NCBI GenBank assembly: GCA_028285645.1
Contig: JANQOV010000068.1
Location: 24,733 to 88,732 of the forward strand
Direction of reading: 5' to 3'
DNA length: 64,000 bases
Origin: Hyphococcus sp.
GTDB taxonomy: Bacteria; Pseudomonadota; Alphaproteobacteria; Caulobacterales; Parvularculaceae
Program-made: the position numbers and the translations under genes
Shown: positions 41,114 through 52,177 of the stretch, piece by piece
How positions within the stretch are numbered: position 1 is the first letter of the stretch
Layout: each line of letters opens with the position of its first letter
The notes under the pieces: model-generated
Database searches by the model: none
What the model was told of the DNA's origin: nothing
The model's input: only the letters and a program-made list of their open reading frames with translations

Positions 41114-42448
41114 ATGAAACGGTTTTTTGCAATTCTCCTGACAGCCATGGCAGCGGCCTTTGCCAGCGCCGCCCAGGCCCGCGTCACCATCGACATTACC
41201 CAAGGCAATGTCGATCCGATGCCAATCGCGGTGCCCAACTTCATCGGCGGCGACGACAATGCAAGCGCCCTTGGGCGCGACATCACTGGCGTTTTGATGA
41301 GCAATCTTGACCGCTCGGGCTTGTTTCAAGTCATTGATCAGCGGGCCTATATCTACAATCGCGAGGAATTCGGCGTTAACACCCGCCCGCGTTTCGCGGA
41401 CTGGCGGATTATCAATGCACAAGTGCTTGTCGCCGGCGAGATCGAAGAACTGCCCGATGGCCGCATGCAGGTATCGACCCGCGTCTGGGACGTTTATGCA
41501 AACGAACAGCTCGGCGCCGTCGCCTTTAAGACGCCTGCTGACAATTGGCGCCGCGCCGCCCACAAGGTTGCTGACTTTGTCTACAAAACCCTGACCGGCG
41601 AAGAGGGATATTTCGATACACGCGTCGTTTTTGTGCACGAAACCGACGACAAACAAAACCGCACCAAACGGTTGATGATCATGGACCAGGACGGCGCAAA
41701 TCCCGTCCCGCTTACCGATGGCCTCAACTATCAGGTGCTGACGCCGCGCTTTTCACCCACCCAGCAGCAGATCACTTACATGGCGCTTTTCCAAAATCGT
41801 CCGGGTCAGGTCTATCTTTTCAATATCGAGACCGGCGAGCAGGAGCAGCTTGGCACCTTCCGCGGCATGACGTTTGCGCCGCGCTTTTCGCCCGACGGCA
41901 CCAAAGTGATCATGTCCATGGAGCGCAACGGCAATTCCGATGTGTTCAAAATGGATTTGGCGACAAGGCGTCTAACGCGGCTGACGGATAATCCGTCAAT
42001 CGATACGTCGCCGACCATGTCGCCCGACGGCCGGCGTATCGCCTTTACGTCCGACCGCGGCGGCTCCCAGCAGATTTATACGATGAACGCCGATGGCGGC
42101 GGCCAGAAGCGAATAACCTTCGGCGACGGTTTCTATCAGACGCCAGTGTGGAGCCCCCGCGGCGATCTCATCGCGTTTACCCGGCAATACAAAGGCCGGT
42201 TCTATATCGGCGTTATCCGGCCTGACGGTACTGGCGAACGGCTTTTGACGGAGAGTTTCCTCGACGAGGGGCCCACCTGGTCGCCCAATGGCCGGGTCAT
42301 CATGTTCTATCGCCAAACGCCGACCCGCCGTGACGGCTCAGGGGGCGATGCTTCCCTCTGGTCTGTTGACCTGACGGGCAGAAATTTAAGGCGAATTCGC
42401 ACCCCCGCAGGCGCTTCAGATCCAGCCTGGTCGCCGCTTTTGCCCTAA
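41114..42448 (+). CDS. tolB: Tol-Pal system beta-propeller protein TolB
   Basis: ARVTIDITQGNVDPMPIAVPNF; repeated FSPDGTKVIMS / MSPDGRRIAFTSDRGGSQQIYTM blades. Confidence 0.97.
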   Translation: MKRFFAILLTAMAAAFASAAQARVTIDITQGNVDPMPIAVPNFIGGDDNASALGRDITGVLMSNLDRSGLFQVIDQRAYIYNREEFGVNTRPRFADWRIINAQVLVAGEIEELPDGRMQVSTRVWDVYANEQLGAVAFKTPADNWRRAAHKVADFVYKTLTGEEGYFDTRVVFVHETDDKQNRTKRLMIMDQDGANPVPLTDGLNYQVLTPRFSPTQQQITYMALFQNRPGQVYLFNIETGEQEQLGTFRGMTFAPRFSPDGTKVIMSMERNGNSDVFKMDLATRRLTRLTDNPSIDTSPTMSPDGRRIAFTSDRGGSQQIYTMNADGGGQKRITFGDGFYQTPVWSPRGDLIAFTRQYKGRFYIGVIRPDGTGERLLTESFLDEGPTWSPNGRVIMFYRQTPTRRDGSGGDASLWSVDLTGRNLRRIRTPAGASDPAWSPLLP

Positions 42449-42712
42449 AACCCCAGTAAAACAGGGAGATTCGTAACGGAAAATTCATTCTCGGGCCGGA
42501 ACAGCCGTTCTTGATTGCGCCCGCGGCTAAGGTTACGACTCTCCTATTGGTTAAATTTTAGGATTTGACCGACACGGTACGGAAACAAAGCAATGATAGG
42601 TGTTTTAAGTCGATCGGCGCTTTAGACAGTTCAATAGAGGGGCTTAATAGCGGGGGCGCGCTCGCAAAAGTCCAATAATATCCCAGCGTTTGGGGAAGTG
42701 GAGCAGGAAAAA

Positions 42713-43222
42713 ATGAGCACGAAGTTTTTGAAAATTGCAGGGGCAGTGGCGTCTTTGGCGCTCATTTCCGCATGCGCAAGCAGCACAGGCCCGGACATTG
42801 ACACAACAGCGGGTGCGGATACTGGCGCTGGATCAGGGCCTGTGGGCGCTGTGCCTGGCAGCCAGGAGGATCTGGAGCAGTCCGCAGGGCATCGGGTTTT
42901 CTTTGCTTATAACCAATATACCTTGACCCCGCAGGCGCAGGCGACGCTTTCTCGGCAGGCGGCCTGGCTGAAAGAATATCCGGAAACCCGGATCGTCTTG
43001 GCCGGCAACTGCGACGAGCGCGGCACGCGCGAATACAACCTTGCGCTCGGCGCCCGCCGCGCTGAAGCGGCACGGGCCTATCTGAGCAGCCTCGGCGTCG
43101 ACTCGTCACGGATCACGACGGTTTCCTACGGCAAAGAGCGCCCGCTTGATCCGCGTTCGACGGAAGAAGCCTGGTCGCTGAACCGCAATGCAACGACGAC
43201 GATTTCTTCGGTCGGCTCTTAA
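42713..43222 (+). CDS. pal: peptidoglycan-associated lipoprotein Pal
   Basis: Lipobox SLALISACAS; OmpA domain RIVLAGNCDERGTREYNLALGARRAEAARAYLSSLGV. Confidence 0.96.
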   Translation: MSTKFLKIAGAVASLALISACASSTGPDIDTTAGADTGAGSGPVGAVPGSQEDLEQSAGHRVFFAYNQYTLTPQAQATLSRQAAWLKEYPETRIVLAGNCDERGTREYNLALGARRAEAARAYLSSLGVDSSRITTVSYGKERPLDPRSTEEAWSLNRNATTTISSVGS

Positions 43223-43245
43223 TCGCTGACCGATTTGGACTTTAG

Positions 43246-43288
43246 AGGGCGCGCTGTTTTCGCGAAGAGCAGCGCGCCTTTCTTTTTT
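43246..43288 (+). terminator. Rho-independent terminator after pal
   Basis: GGCGCGCTG-ttttcgcgaagag-CAGCGCGCC followed by TTTCTTTTTT. Confidence 0.8.
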
Positions 43289-43432
43289 GGGGCGTTAGTC
43301 CCTTTATCGCCATGGTTTCGCCGCAGGCAGGCGTTTATTGAACTACGCGGGAGAGTAGCGCCCCGTGCAAATGGCGCTAAAATAACCCTTTCTGGCGGCG
43401 TCATGGCCGGCAGCGTTGAAGGATGAAGTGAT

Positions 43433-44275
43433 ATGCGTGTGAAGAAAATTCTTGTCACCCTGGCGGGCGCGGCTGCGGTCGCAATGGCCGGACCTGCAAT
43501 TGCCGGGACGAAACAGGACGTGCGGGATCTGCAGGCGCGTGTTGCGGAGCTTGAACAAAGCGTTCCCGCTGGAGCTGCGGCGACGGTCCGCATCGGCGAA
43601 CTTGAACGGCACATTCAGGACCTTACCGGGCAAATCGAAGAACTGCGCTTTCAACTTGATCAAGCCAATGCGCGGCTGAACGCGGTTACGGCGGCGCTTT
43701 CTGGCGAAGCGCCGATTGGCGGCGCAACGGCGCCGGGCTTGCCGCCGACAACCGGCGGGCCGGTTGATCTTACAACAGGTGATCCGATTGCGGATCAAAT
43801 CACGCGCGAGGCGTCGCCCGGCGGCGCTAATGCCGTTGCTGGCGCCGCAGGCGCGGCGCCTGAGATCGCCAGCGACATCGCGCTGCCGCTCGATCCGGAT
43901 GCGGCGTTTGATTACGCCTCAAGCTTTCTCCTGCAGGGCGATTACGCGCGCGCCAAGCAGGCCTTTGCGCTTTACGCAGAAGCGTTTCCGAACCATCCGC
44001 GCACCCCTGACGCCAAATTCCGGCTCGGTGAAATTCATCTCGCCCTTAGCGAAAACGCAGCGGCGGCTGACGTCTTCATCGCGCATATTCGCGAATATCC
44101 GAACGATCCGCGTGCTGCGGAGGCTTATTTGAAACTTGGCACCGCCTTTTCCCGGCTTGACCGTCCACAAGAGGCGTGCACGGTCTTTAAGTCTATGCAG
44201 GCCAAGTTTCCCAATGCGGCAAGACCAGTGGTCGATCGCGCCAATCTCGAAATGGCGCGCATCGATTGTCAGTAG
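43433..44275 (+). CDS. cpoB: Tol-Pal system coordinator CpoB/YbgF
   Basis: Coiled-coil N-terminus plus TPR: FDYASSFLLQGDYARAKQAFALYAEAFPNHPRTPDAKFRLGEIH. Confidence 0.92.
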   Translation: MRVKKILVTLAGAAAVAMAGPAIAGTKQDVRDLQARVAELEQSVPAGAAATVRIGELERHIQDLTGQIEELRFQLDQANARLNAVTAALSGEAPIGGATAPGLPPTTGGPVDLTTGDPIADQITREASPGGANAVAGAAGAAPEIASDIALPLDPDAAFDYASSFLLQGDYARAKQAFALYAEAFPNHPRTPDAKFRLGEIHLALSENAAAADVFIAHIREYPNDPRAAEAYLKLGTAFSRLDRPQEACTVFKSMQAKFPNAARPVVDRANLEMARIDCQ

Positions 44276-44281
44276 GAAGCG

Positions 44282-45607
44282 TTGACGGCGCCGTCGCTCG
44301 CAACACGTGTTGGTCTTGAAGAGTTTGTAGCGCGCTGCGATGCGCTCGGCGTTCCGTCGCGATTTGCCATTGCTGTTTCCGGCGGGCGCGATTCCATGGC
44401 GTTGGCGGCGCTTGCAGCGCTATATTCAGAAAAGGCAGGCGCTGAAGTTCTTGCGCTTACCGTCGATCATGGATTGCGGGCGGGATCGGCTGAAGAGGCG
44501 CAAGATGTCGCCGGCTGGTGCGAGGCTTTAGGGCTTGCCCACGAGACGCTTCTTTGGGAAGGCAAAAAACCGACAAGCGGCGTGCAGGCGGCGGCGCGCC
44601 ATTCGCGTTATCGACTTCTCGCGGAAGCGTGCGAGGCCCGCGGCGTTGATGCGCTCCTGACGGCGCATACCGCAGACGATCAGGCGGAAACGGTTCTGAT
44701 GCGCCTTGCCCGCGGCGGCGGCGTCCGGGGCTTAAGCGGTATGGCGGCGGAAACATTGATCGCAGCGGGCGGCGGCGCGCCGATCAGGCTGTTGCGGCCG
44801 CTGCTCAACTTTTCCCGCGCGCGCATGACCGCAACGGTTGAAGCGGCGGGCGTTTTATTTATCGATGATCCGTCTAATGAGGATACGGGCTTTGAACGCA
44901 TTCGTATGCGCAAGCTTCTGGCCGAGCTTGAGGCGCAAGGCGATCTGACAAAAGACGCGCTCGTGCAAACCGCCGTGAAGATGCAAAAGACGCGGGCGCT
45001 TCTGGAGGAAAGAGAACTTGCATTGTTCGAGCGCGCGGACGGCGCCTTTTTCGAATGGGGCGGCGCGCGATTAGACATGCAAAGGACATTGCCCGAACTG
45101 ACCGACCCCGCCATCGGCTCGCTTACCACCCGCATCTTACAGGCCGTCGCTGGCGCCCCCCATCGCGCTGACGAAGAGGCGGCGTCAGCAGCATTGCATG
45201 ATGTCATCCACACAGGCGCGGCAACCCTCGGCGGCGTTTTGATGAAACTTCGGAAAGATCAAATCTGGTTTGTTCGAGAGCCGGCGGCGGTGTTTGGCCG
45301 CGAAGGGGTTGCGCCGCTCGCGCCAAAGATGCTGGAGCCCGGCGCGCGCCTTTTGTTCGATCGCCGGTTTGTGATCGAGAACAAAGGGGCCGAAGCGCTA
45401 GAGATTTGCCCATTGGGACGAGACCGGTCGCAGGACGTGTCAGTCGGATTAGAAGGGCCTAAGGAAGCGCTGTGGACGTTGCCTGGCGTCTTTCGCGGCA
45501 GCGAGCTCATTGGCGTAGGCGGCCTCGGCGCGGTGCTGGGAGGTCCGGAATGCGCCATAAAAGCCCTTCCGGAACAGCAGTTTCGCCTTCCGATCATTAG
45601 ATTTTAG
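44282..45607 (+). CDS. tilS: tRNA(Ile)-lysidine synthetase
   Basis: PP-loop FAIAVSGGRDSMALAALAA; AHTADDQAETVLMRLARGGGVRGLSGM. Confidence 0.95.
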   Translation: MTAPSLATRVGLEEFVARCDALGVPSRFAIAVSGGRDSMALAALAALYSEKAGAEVLALTVDHGLRAGSAEEAQDVAGWCEALGLAHETLLWEGKKPTSGVQAAARHSRYRLLAEACEARGVDALLTAHTADDQAETVLMRLARGGGVRGLSGMAAETLIAAGGGAPIRLLRPLLNFSRARMTATVEAAGVLFIDDPSNEDTGFERIRMRKLLAELEAQGDLTKDALVQTAVKMQKTRALLEERELALFERADGAFFEWGGARLDMQRTLPELTDPAIGSLTTRILQAVAGAPHRADEEAASAALHDVIHTGAATLGGVLMKLRKDQIWFVREPAAVFGREGVAPLAPKMLEPGARLLFDRRFVIENKGAEALEICPLGRDRSQDVSVGLEGPKEALWTLPGVFRGSELIGVGGLGAVLGGPECAIKALPEQQFRLPIIRF

Positions 45608-45730
45608 TAGAAATGAAGAAATTTCCCGCCGGTTTGTGGCGCGGGGCTTTCTTAACGCCTATCTACTAATCTCTCAGCGCATACTGTGCGTATGGAATAA
45701 GTCTGCCTGCCTGTCAGCAAAGGACCAATA

Positions 45731-47656
45731 ATGAACGGACGCAATTTCCTGATCTGGGGCCTCGTGATCGTGTTTTTCGTGGTTGCGCTGCAACTGGTGG
45801 AGTTCTCCACCCCCGGCCCGCAGCCCCAGGAACTGAATTACTCCGAATTCGCAGCCCGTATCGACAATGGCGATATTCGCACCGCCCAGATCGACCGTAC
45901 GGAAGTCTCTGGCCAGCTCAAGGAAGGCGGCGAATATGTCACCACCATTCCTGAAAATGGTCAGGCGGCGATTGCGGACAGGCTCGACGCTGCAGGCGTC
46001 CAGACCCAGATCAAAGCGGAAGAAGAACTGCCGATTCTGGTGCAGCTTCTGTTCAACATCCTGCCGCTGATTTTCTTCCTGGCGCTGTTCTTTTTTGTCA
46101 TGCGCCAGATGCAGGGCGCCGGCGGCAAGGCCATGGGCTTTGGCAAGTCCCGGGCGAAATTGCTCACCGAACGTCAGGGGCGCGTTACCTTTGACGACGT
46201 CGCCGGCATCGACGAGGCAAAGGAAGAGCTCGAAGAAATCGTCGAGTACCTGAAAGACCCGATGAAGTTTCAGCGCCTCGGCGGCAAGATCCCGAAAGGC
46301 GCGCTGCTGGTCGGCCCTCCCGGCACAGGTAAAACATTGCTCGCTCGCGCCATTGCCGGCGAAGCTAATGTGCCGTTCTTCACGATTTCGGGTTCCGACT
46401 TTGTTGAAATGTTTGTCGGCGTTGGCGCGTCCCGCGTCCGCGACATGTTCGACCAGGCGAAAAAGAACGCGCCGTGCACCATCTTCATTGATGAGATTGA
46501 CGCAGTGGGCCGCCATCGCGGCGCAGGTCTCGGCGGCGGCAATGACGAACGCGAGCAGACTTTGAACCAGCTCCTGGTCGAGATGGACGGCTTTGAAGCC
46601 AATGAAGGCATTATTCTGATCGCCGCCACCAACCGTCCGGACGTTCTTGATCCTGCGCTGTTGCGCCCGGGCCGTTTCGACCGTCAGGTGGTTGTTCCGA
46701 ACCCTGACGTTGTCGGCCGTGAGAAAATCTTGCAGGTTCACATCAAGAAAGTGCCGTTGGCGCCCGATGTTGTGGTCCGCACCATTGCGCGGGGCACGCC
46801 CGGCTTTTCCGGCGCTGATCTTGCCAATCTCGTGAACGAAGCAGCGCTCTTGGCGGCGCGGCGCGGCAAGCGGTTTGTCACCGCAAAAGAATTTGACGAC
46901 GCCAAGGACAAGGTCCTCATGGGTGCTGAGCGCCGCTCCATGGTGATGACAGAGGATGAAAAGCAGCTCACCGCCTATCACGAGGCGGGTCATGCGCTGG
47001 TCGGACTTTCCGTGCCGGGCAACGATCCGGTGCACAAGGCGACCATCATTCCGCGAGGGCGCGCCCTTGGCATGGTGCAGTATCTGCCAGAGCGCGACCG
47101 CTATTCCATGAGCCTTGAGCAGATGAAGGCGCGCATCGCAATGGCCATGGGCGGGCGTGTGGCCGAAGAACTCAAGTTCGGCAAGGAGAAAGTCACCTCC
47201 GGCGCCCAGCAGGATATCGAGCAAGCAACCAAGATCGCCCGGGCGATGGTCACCCAATATGGCCTTTCCGAAAAACTTGGGCCCATCGCTTATGCGGAAG
47301 ATGAGGGCGAGGTGTTCCTCGGCCAGTCCATCGCTCGCTCAAAGACGATCTCCGGCGATACCGCCAAACTTATCGAAGATGAAATCAAGCGGTTCGTGAC
47401 GGATGGATTTGACAAGGCAAAAGAAGTGCTAACAACGCGCAGAGATGCGTGGGAAGCGCTTTCGCAGGCGCTTTTGGAATATGAAACGCTGACCGGCGAA
47501 GAAATCGACAAAATCATCGCTGGCGAAACCATCACCCGCGATGATCCCACCGATACGGAGGATCACACGCCGCCAAGCTCCGTTCCCACAGCCGGCGCAA
47601 CTGCGACGGACGACAAGCCGAAAGGAACTGGCGGCATGGAGCCGAGCCCGGCTTGA
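45731..47656 (+). CDS. ftsH: ATP-dependent zinc metalloprotease FtsH
   Basis: [21 protein letters not shown] region, HEAGHALVG zinc motif. Confidence 0.98.
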   Translation: MNGRNFLIWGLVIVFFVVALQLVEFSTPGPQPQELNYSEFAARIDNGDIRTAQIDRTEVSGQLKEGGEYVTTIPENGQAAIADRLDAAGVQTQIKAEEELPILVQLLFNILPLIFFLALFFFVMRQMQGAGGKAMGFGKSRAKLLTERQGRVTFDDVAGIDEAKEELEEIVEYLKDPMKFQRLGGKIPKGALLVGPPGTGKTLLARAIAGEANVPFFTISGSDFVEMFVGVGASRVRDMFDQAKKNAPCTIFIDEIDAVGRHRGAGLGGGNDEREQTLNQLLVEMDGFEANEGIILIAATNRPDVLDPALLRPGRFDRQVVVPNPDVVGREKILQVHIKKVPLAPDVVVRTIARGTPGFSGADLANLVNEAALLAARRGKRFVTAKEFDDAKDKVLMGAERRSMVMTEDEKQLTAYHEAGHALVGLSVPGNDPVHKATIIPRGRALGMVQYLPERDRYSMSLEQMKARIAMAMGGRVAEELKFGKEKVTSGAQQDIEQATKIARAMVTQYGLSEKLGPIAYAEDEGEVFLGQSIARSKTISGDTAKLIEDEIKRFVTDGFDKAKEVLTTRRDAWEALSQALLEYETLTGEEIDKIIAGETITRDDPTDTEDHTPPSSVPTAGATATDDKPKGTGGMEPSPA

Positions 47657-47692
47657 TATTAGGGATTAGGTATTTGGGGATTAGAGTGGCGG

Positions 47693-48523
47693 ATGGCGAC
47701 GACTAATCCCCAATCACAAACCCCCGAACCCTCCCTCATGGGCATCGTCAATGTCACGCCAGATTCGTTTTCCGATGGCGGACAATTCAGCAATGCGGCG
47801 GCGGCGATCGAGCACGGATTAAGGCTCGCGGAAGAAGGCGCTGACATTCTCGACATCGGCGGGGAGTCTACACGGCCGGGCGCTGAGCCTGTCCCGGTCG
47901 ATGAAGAATTGCGCCGCGTCCTGCCGGTCATCGAAGGTTTGGCGGCGAAGTCCAAAACGCAACTCTCAATCGACACCCGCAAGCCGAAAGTAGCGCGCGC
48001 CGCTGTCGAAGCAGGGGCTGCCATCTGGAATGATGTTTCTGCACTGACGTTTGACGAAACAAGCGTTGAAGCGGCGGCGTCGATGGCTTGCGATGTCGTG
48101 CTGATGCACGCGCAGGGATCGCCTAAGACCATGCAGGATGATCCGGCCTATGTTGATGTGGTTGCTGAAGTGACGGCCTATCTCGCTGCACGGGTAGAAC
48201 TATGCGTCGCCGCCGGCATCGCACGGGAACGGCTGATCGTCGATCCGGGGATCGGGTTTGGCAAAACGCTGGCGCACAATTTATCCTTAATGGCGTATCT
48301 TGATCAGCTGGCGCGGCTTGATTGCCGGGTGCTGCTGGGCGCGTCGCGCAAGCGCTTTATTGGGGCTCTCGACGGGGAAGGCCCGGCTAAGGAGCGTCTT
48401 GGCGGCTCTATCGCCGCCGCCTTGGAGGGCTGGCGGCGAGGCGCTTCGATTTTAAGGGTTCACGATGTTGCGGCGACCCGGCAGGCCTTAAATATCGCCG
48501 CCGCCATCAAAAAAATGGCATAA
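47693..48523 (+). CDS. folP: dihydropteroate synthase
   Basis: LMGIVNVTPDSFSDGGQF; DIGGESTRPGAEPVP; LIVDPGIGFGKTLAHN. Confidence 0.97.
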   Translation: MATTNPQSQTPEPSLMGIVNVTPDSFSDGGQFSNAAAAIEHGLRLAEEGADILDIGGESTRPGAEPVPVDEELRRVLPVIEGLAAKSKTQLSIDTRKPKVARAAVEAGAAIWNDVSALTFDETSVEAAASMACDVVLMHAQGSPKTMQDDPAYVDVVAEVTAYLAARVELCVAAGIARERLIVDPGIGFGKTLAHNLSLMAYLDQLARLDCRVLLGASRKRFIGALDGEGPAKERLGGSIAAALEGWRRGASILRVHDVAATRQALNIAAAIKKMA

Positions 48524-48591
48524 TTCAGTTAAACACTTGCTTTCCTTTGTGGTCTACTCTTTGAACGGGGCGTAGCAGTTTCGGGGACGCG

Positions 48592-49962
48592 ATGCGGGGC
48601 GACGACCAGTTGAGCGGAAAACGAGAGATCTTCGGCACCGACGGCGTGCGCGGGCTCGCCAATGCCGGCGCGATGACGCCGGACGCGATTTTGCGCCTCG
48701 GCATGGCGGTCGGCCGGGTCTTCAAAAACGGTCAACACAGGCACCGGGTGGTGATCGGCAAGGACACGCGCCTTTCCGGCTATATGATCGAGCCGGCGCT
48801 GACCGCGGGCTTTGCCGCATCGGGCATGGATGTTTTTCTCTTGGGTCCCTTGCCAACGCCGGCCATGGCGATGCTCACGCGGTCCTTGCGCGCTGATCTT
48901 GGCGTCATGATCTCCGCGTCCCATAATCCGTATCATGACAATGGCGTTAAATTTTTCGGCCCCGACGGTTTTAAACTGTCTGACGAGACAGAACTCGAAA
49001 TTGAACGGCTGATGCAGGACGATCCTGATGTTGGCCTTGCGCCATCGCTTGAGCTCGGTCGCGTTAAGCGCATTGAAGACGCTGGCGCGCGTTATATAGA
49101 ATTTGCAAAAGCAGCGTTCCCGCGCGCCTTATCGCTTGAAGGATTGCGCGTCGTAATCGATTGCGCCAACGGCGCCGGCTACAAAGTTGCGCCAACCGTC
49201 TTGTGGGAGCTTGGCGCCGATGTAAAGCCGATCGGCGTTGAGCCGAATGGTTTCAATATCAACCGGGCCTGCGGCTCGACATCGCCTAAGCAAATGCAGG
49301 ATGCGGTGCGTGAATATCGCGCCGACATCGGCGTTGCGCTTGATGGCGACGCTGATCGCGTCATCATATGCGACGAAAAAGGCGCAATTGTCGATGGCGA
49401 CCAGATATTGGCGGTGATTGCGCAGTTCTGGAAAAAGCGCGATCGCTTAAAGGGCGGCGGCGTGGCGGCGACCGTCATGTCGAATATGGGCCTTGAAAGG
49501 TTCTTGCAAAGCGAAGGCTTAACGCTGGAGCGCACTAAGGTCGGCGACCGCTATGTGGTCGAAACCATGCGCGCCAAGGGCATGAATATCGGCGGCGAGC
49601 CCTCCGGTCATGTGATCTTGAGCGATTTTGCAACAACTGGCGATGGTCTTGTGACAGCGCTGCAAGTCTTGGCGGTGATTGCGTCTGAAGGCCGCCGCGT
49701 CAGCGATGTCTGCAACAAATTCGAACCCTTCCCGCAACTCCTTGAGAACGTCCGGTTTAACGGCGGCGACCCTCTGGAAGATGCGGGCGTTAAAGCGGCG
49801 ATCAAGGCCGGCGAGGCGCAGCTTGGCGAAAAAGGACGTTTGGTCATCCGCAAATCCGGCACCGAGCCGTTGATTCGCGTGATGGGCGAGGGCAAAGACG
49901 CGAGCGCGGTGAAAGCCGTTGTTGCGACGATCTGCGACGCGGTGAAAGATGCGAAGGCGTAA
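48592..49962 (+). CDS. glmM: phosphoglucosamine mutase
   Basis: [48 protein letters not shown]. Confidence 0.98.
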   Translation: MRGDDQLSGKREIFGTDGVRGLANAGAMTPDAILRLGMAVGRVFKNGQHRHRVVIGKDTRLSGYMIEPALTAGFAASGMDVFLLGPLPTPAMAMLTRSLRADLGVMISASHNPYHDNGVKFFGPDGFKLSDETELEIERLMQDDPDVGLAPSLELGRVKRIEDAGARYIEFAKAAFPRALSLEGLRVVIDCANGAGYKVAPTVLWELGADVKPIGVEPNGFNINRACGSTSPKQMQDAVREYRADIGVALDGDADRVIICDEKGAIVDGDQILAVIAQFWKKRDRLKGGGVAATVMSNMGLERFLQSEGLTLERTKVGDRYVVETMRAKGMNIGGEPSGHVILSDFATTGDGLVTALQVLAVIASEGRRVSDVCNKFEPFPQLLENVRFNGGDPLEDAGVKAAIKAGEAQLGEKGRLVIRKSGTEPLIRVMGEGKDASAVKAVVATICDAVKDAKA

Positions 49963-50018
49963 TCTGTTAAAGGCGTAGCGCAGAGTCTCTGCATCAAACA
50001 GCTTTTTGATGCCTTCCT

Positions 50019-50101
50019 CGTCATCCTGACGGAAGTCAGGATCCAGAGCGGCGACCTCAGTGCATAACGGCTCTGGATCCCAAATTGAATTTGGGATGAC
50101 G
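50019..50101. repeat. Intergenic palindromic element with cloverleaf architecture
   Basis: Outer stem CGTCATCC/GGATGACG; arms CCTGAC-ggaa-GTCAGG, GGATCCAGAG/CTCTGGATCC, CAAATT-g-AATTTG, directly abutting. Confidence 0.8.
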
Positions 50102-50186
50102 GCGTTGTTAGCAGGCAAGCGCCAAACGCGCGCAACGTTGATGTTAGGCGGCGCATGAAATCTGTCCGGTGACATCAACCAAAGAA

Positions 50187-50228
50187 AACCCGCCGGCGAA
50201 TGGTTCCGCCGGCGGGCTTGTTTTTCTG
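50187..50228. terminator. Bidirectional terminator between convergent glmM side and 50250-50717 gene
   Basis: CCCGCCGGCG-aatggttc-CGCCGGCGGG with T-rich tails in both directions. Confidence 0.8.
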
Positions 50229-50249
50229 TTTTGAAAAAGCTTCTGTGGG

Positions 50250-50717
50250 TTAGGTCAGCACCCGAACTCTTGCGCGCGGTGAACAGGCGCGATTGGCGAT
50301 GCGATGCATCCGGCGCACTGATACATAATTCGCTTCCGGTCCCCGTGCTCTGACGGTGCAGACCAGCCTGCGCTTGCCGCGACGGTTATAGCGAATTTCT
50401 TCGGTGAGGACGATGCGCGCACGATAGCGGGTGTCAAACACTTGCCGGTTCACAACGCGGCTGCGATAGCCGTTTGAGCGGCCTCTGTAATAGGCGTCGC
50501 GATAGCGATAATCGTCGCCAACCCGAACCGAGATGCTTAGTCCCGAATTCCTCTTCGCGCCGGAACGATGGTAGCGGTCTCGTTCGTAACAATCATCGTA
50601 TCGGCTATCGCAATAGGCAGACTTTGCGCTGCGATCCTGGTCCGCATAGGCGCTTGAAACGCCAAGCGCTAGCAGTCCGGCGGCGCCCGCAGCAATAGCT
50701 TGAAAGAGAGATTTCAT
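50250..50717 (-). CDS. secreted basic Arg/Tyr-rich protein of unknown function
   Basis: Signal peptide MKSLFQAIAAGAAGLLALGVSSAYA, then RYDDCYERDRYHRSGAKRNSG...; internal ATG at 50717 with RBS-like GGAG preferred. Confidence 0.7.
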   Translation of the reverse strand: MKSLFQAIAAGAAGLLALGVSSAYADQDRSAKSAYCDSRYDDCYERDRYHRSGAKRNSGLSISVRVGDDYRYRDAYYRGRSNGYRSRVVNRQVFDTRYRARIVLTEEIRYNRRGKRRLVCTVRARGPEANYVSVRRMHRIANRACSPRARVRVLT

Positions 50718-50946
50718 CTGGAGGTCTCCGTGCTTGCCCCAGCCGGATTTCCATGAACCACAAGATGACAATTGATTGCGGCGAGATTGGCGCCAATTGC
50801 CGTCCAATTCGCGTCACAATTATGAACGGGCACACGTTGCCGTGAGTGAATTTGTAACAGTTGCACAAAACTACACGGGAAAACTTGCGCGCCGGATATG
50901 AAGCTTTTGTCGGACGAAGGCCGGCTCAGGCGCGCGAACAAAAATT

Positions 50947-51168
50947 CTAATGCGGGTCGTTTCGGCGGCGATGACCGCACTCGCCAGTCTGGCCGGTGCT
51001 GACCGTCACGAAGGCTGATGTCAAAATCAGAAAAACGCCAAAGCCGAATAGCAACCAGGCGGCGCCGGCGTCAGCGCCAAGTCTGAACGCTGCTTCCCGA
51101 AAAAGAAGCGTCAATAACGCGCCGATGCAGCTGATCAGGCCGACCCAAAGCAATCCATTTGCGGTCAT
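50947..51168 (-). CDS. small two-TM membrane protein
   Basis: MTANGLLWVGLISCIGALLTLLFREAAFRLGADAGAAWLLFGFGVFLILTSAFVTVSTGQTGECGHRRRNDPH. Confidence 0.55.
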   Translation of the reverse strand: MTANGLLWVGLISCIGALLTLLFREAAFRLGADAGAAWLLFGFGVFLILTSAFVTVSTGQTGECGHRRRNDPH

Positions 51169-51297
51169 GGGGCTTTTCCCCTCCGTCTCGTTGAATTTTC
51201 CTCCGTCTAATGAGCAATGAGGGCGCAATCTTGATGGCTTCGCGGCGATTTCACGGAAAGTTGATTACGCTTCATAAAGGCGCGTAGACTTGAGGCC

Positions 51298-52101
51298 ATG
51301 AAAGGCCGTGTTCTCATTATTGCAGGCTCGGACCCCTCAGGCGGGGCTGGCGTTCAGGCGGATATCAAAACCGTAACAGCGCTTGGCGGTTATGCAGCAG
51401 CGGCGATTACAGCGCTTACGGTGCAGAACACCAAGGGCGTCACTGACATTGTCCCGACCGCGCCGGAGATTATTGCTGCGCAGATCCGCGCCGTTCTCTC
51501 CGACATCGGCGCTGACGCCATCAAGATCGGGATGATTGGTGATGCGGAAGCGGCGAAGACCATTGCCTACGTCCTAAGCGATCATGCGTCTTCAATCCCG
51601 ATCATTCTTGATCCAGTGCTGGTTGCGACATCGGGCGATCCGCTTGCGGGCGAAGGCGTTGCCGGCGTGATCCTTGAAAAACTGACGCCGCTGGCGGCGG
51701 TGGTGACGCCCAACAGCGAAGAGGCTGCAGCGCTTACAGGGCTTGCCGTTTCTGATCGCGACAGCATGATTGAAGCGGGCAAAGCGTTGATCGAACGCGG
51801 GGCGAAGGCTGCGCTGGTCAAAGGCGGACATTTAAGCGGCGAAGTTGTCGAAGACGCACTTGTCGCCGCCGACGGCGTTCGGGTGTTTTCAAGCCCGCGC
51901 CTTGAAACGACATCAACCCATGGCACTGGCTGCACGCTTGCTTCGGCAATTGCCATTGGGCTTGCGCAAGGGCTTGCGTTGCAGGCGGCGGTGAAGCGCG
52001 CTGTCGCTTACGTGCATCTTGCCATCAAAACCGCGCCGGGCTTTGGCGAAGGCGCAGGGCCGCTCAATCATGCTCATAGCGTTAAGCCCTTTGGCGAATA
52101 G
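51298..52101 (+). CDS. thiD: bifunctional hydroxymethylpyrimidine kinase/phosphomethylpyrimidine kinase
   Basis: IIAGSDPSGGAGVQADIKTVTALGGYAAAAITALTVQNT; STHGTGCTLASAIA. Confidence 0.96.
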   Translation: MKGRVLIIAGSDPSGGAGVQADIKTVTALGGYAAAAITALTVQNTKGVTDIVPTAPEIIAAQIRAVLSDIGADAIKIGMIGDAEAAKTIAYVLSDHASSIPIILDPVLVATSGDPLAGEGVAGVILEKLTPLAAVVTPNSEEAAALTGLAVSDRDSMIEAGKALIERGAKAALVKGGHLSGEVVEDALVAADGVRVFSSPRLETTSTHGTGCTLASAIAIGLAQGLALQAAVKRAVAYVHLAIKTAPGFGEGAGPLNHAHSVKPFGE

Positions 52102-52177
52102 CCAAATCTGTGCACGTTGGAGGAGCGGCAGCGCCGTGGTACGGTTAACCTGCAATTGCTGACTGGGGAGTAAGCAA

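Noticed and set aside
45674-47257. 527-aa minus-strand ORF opposite ftsH
   Set aside because: Antisense to an unambiguous FtsH reading frame; the translation is low-information shadow sequence typical of GC-rich genes.
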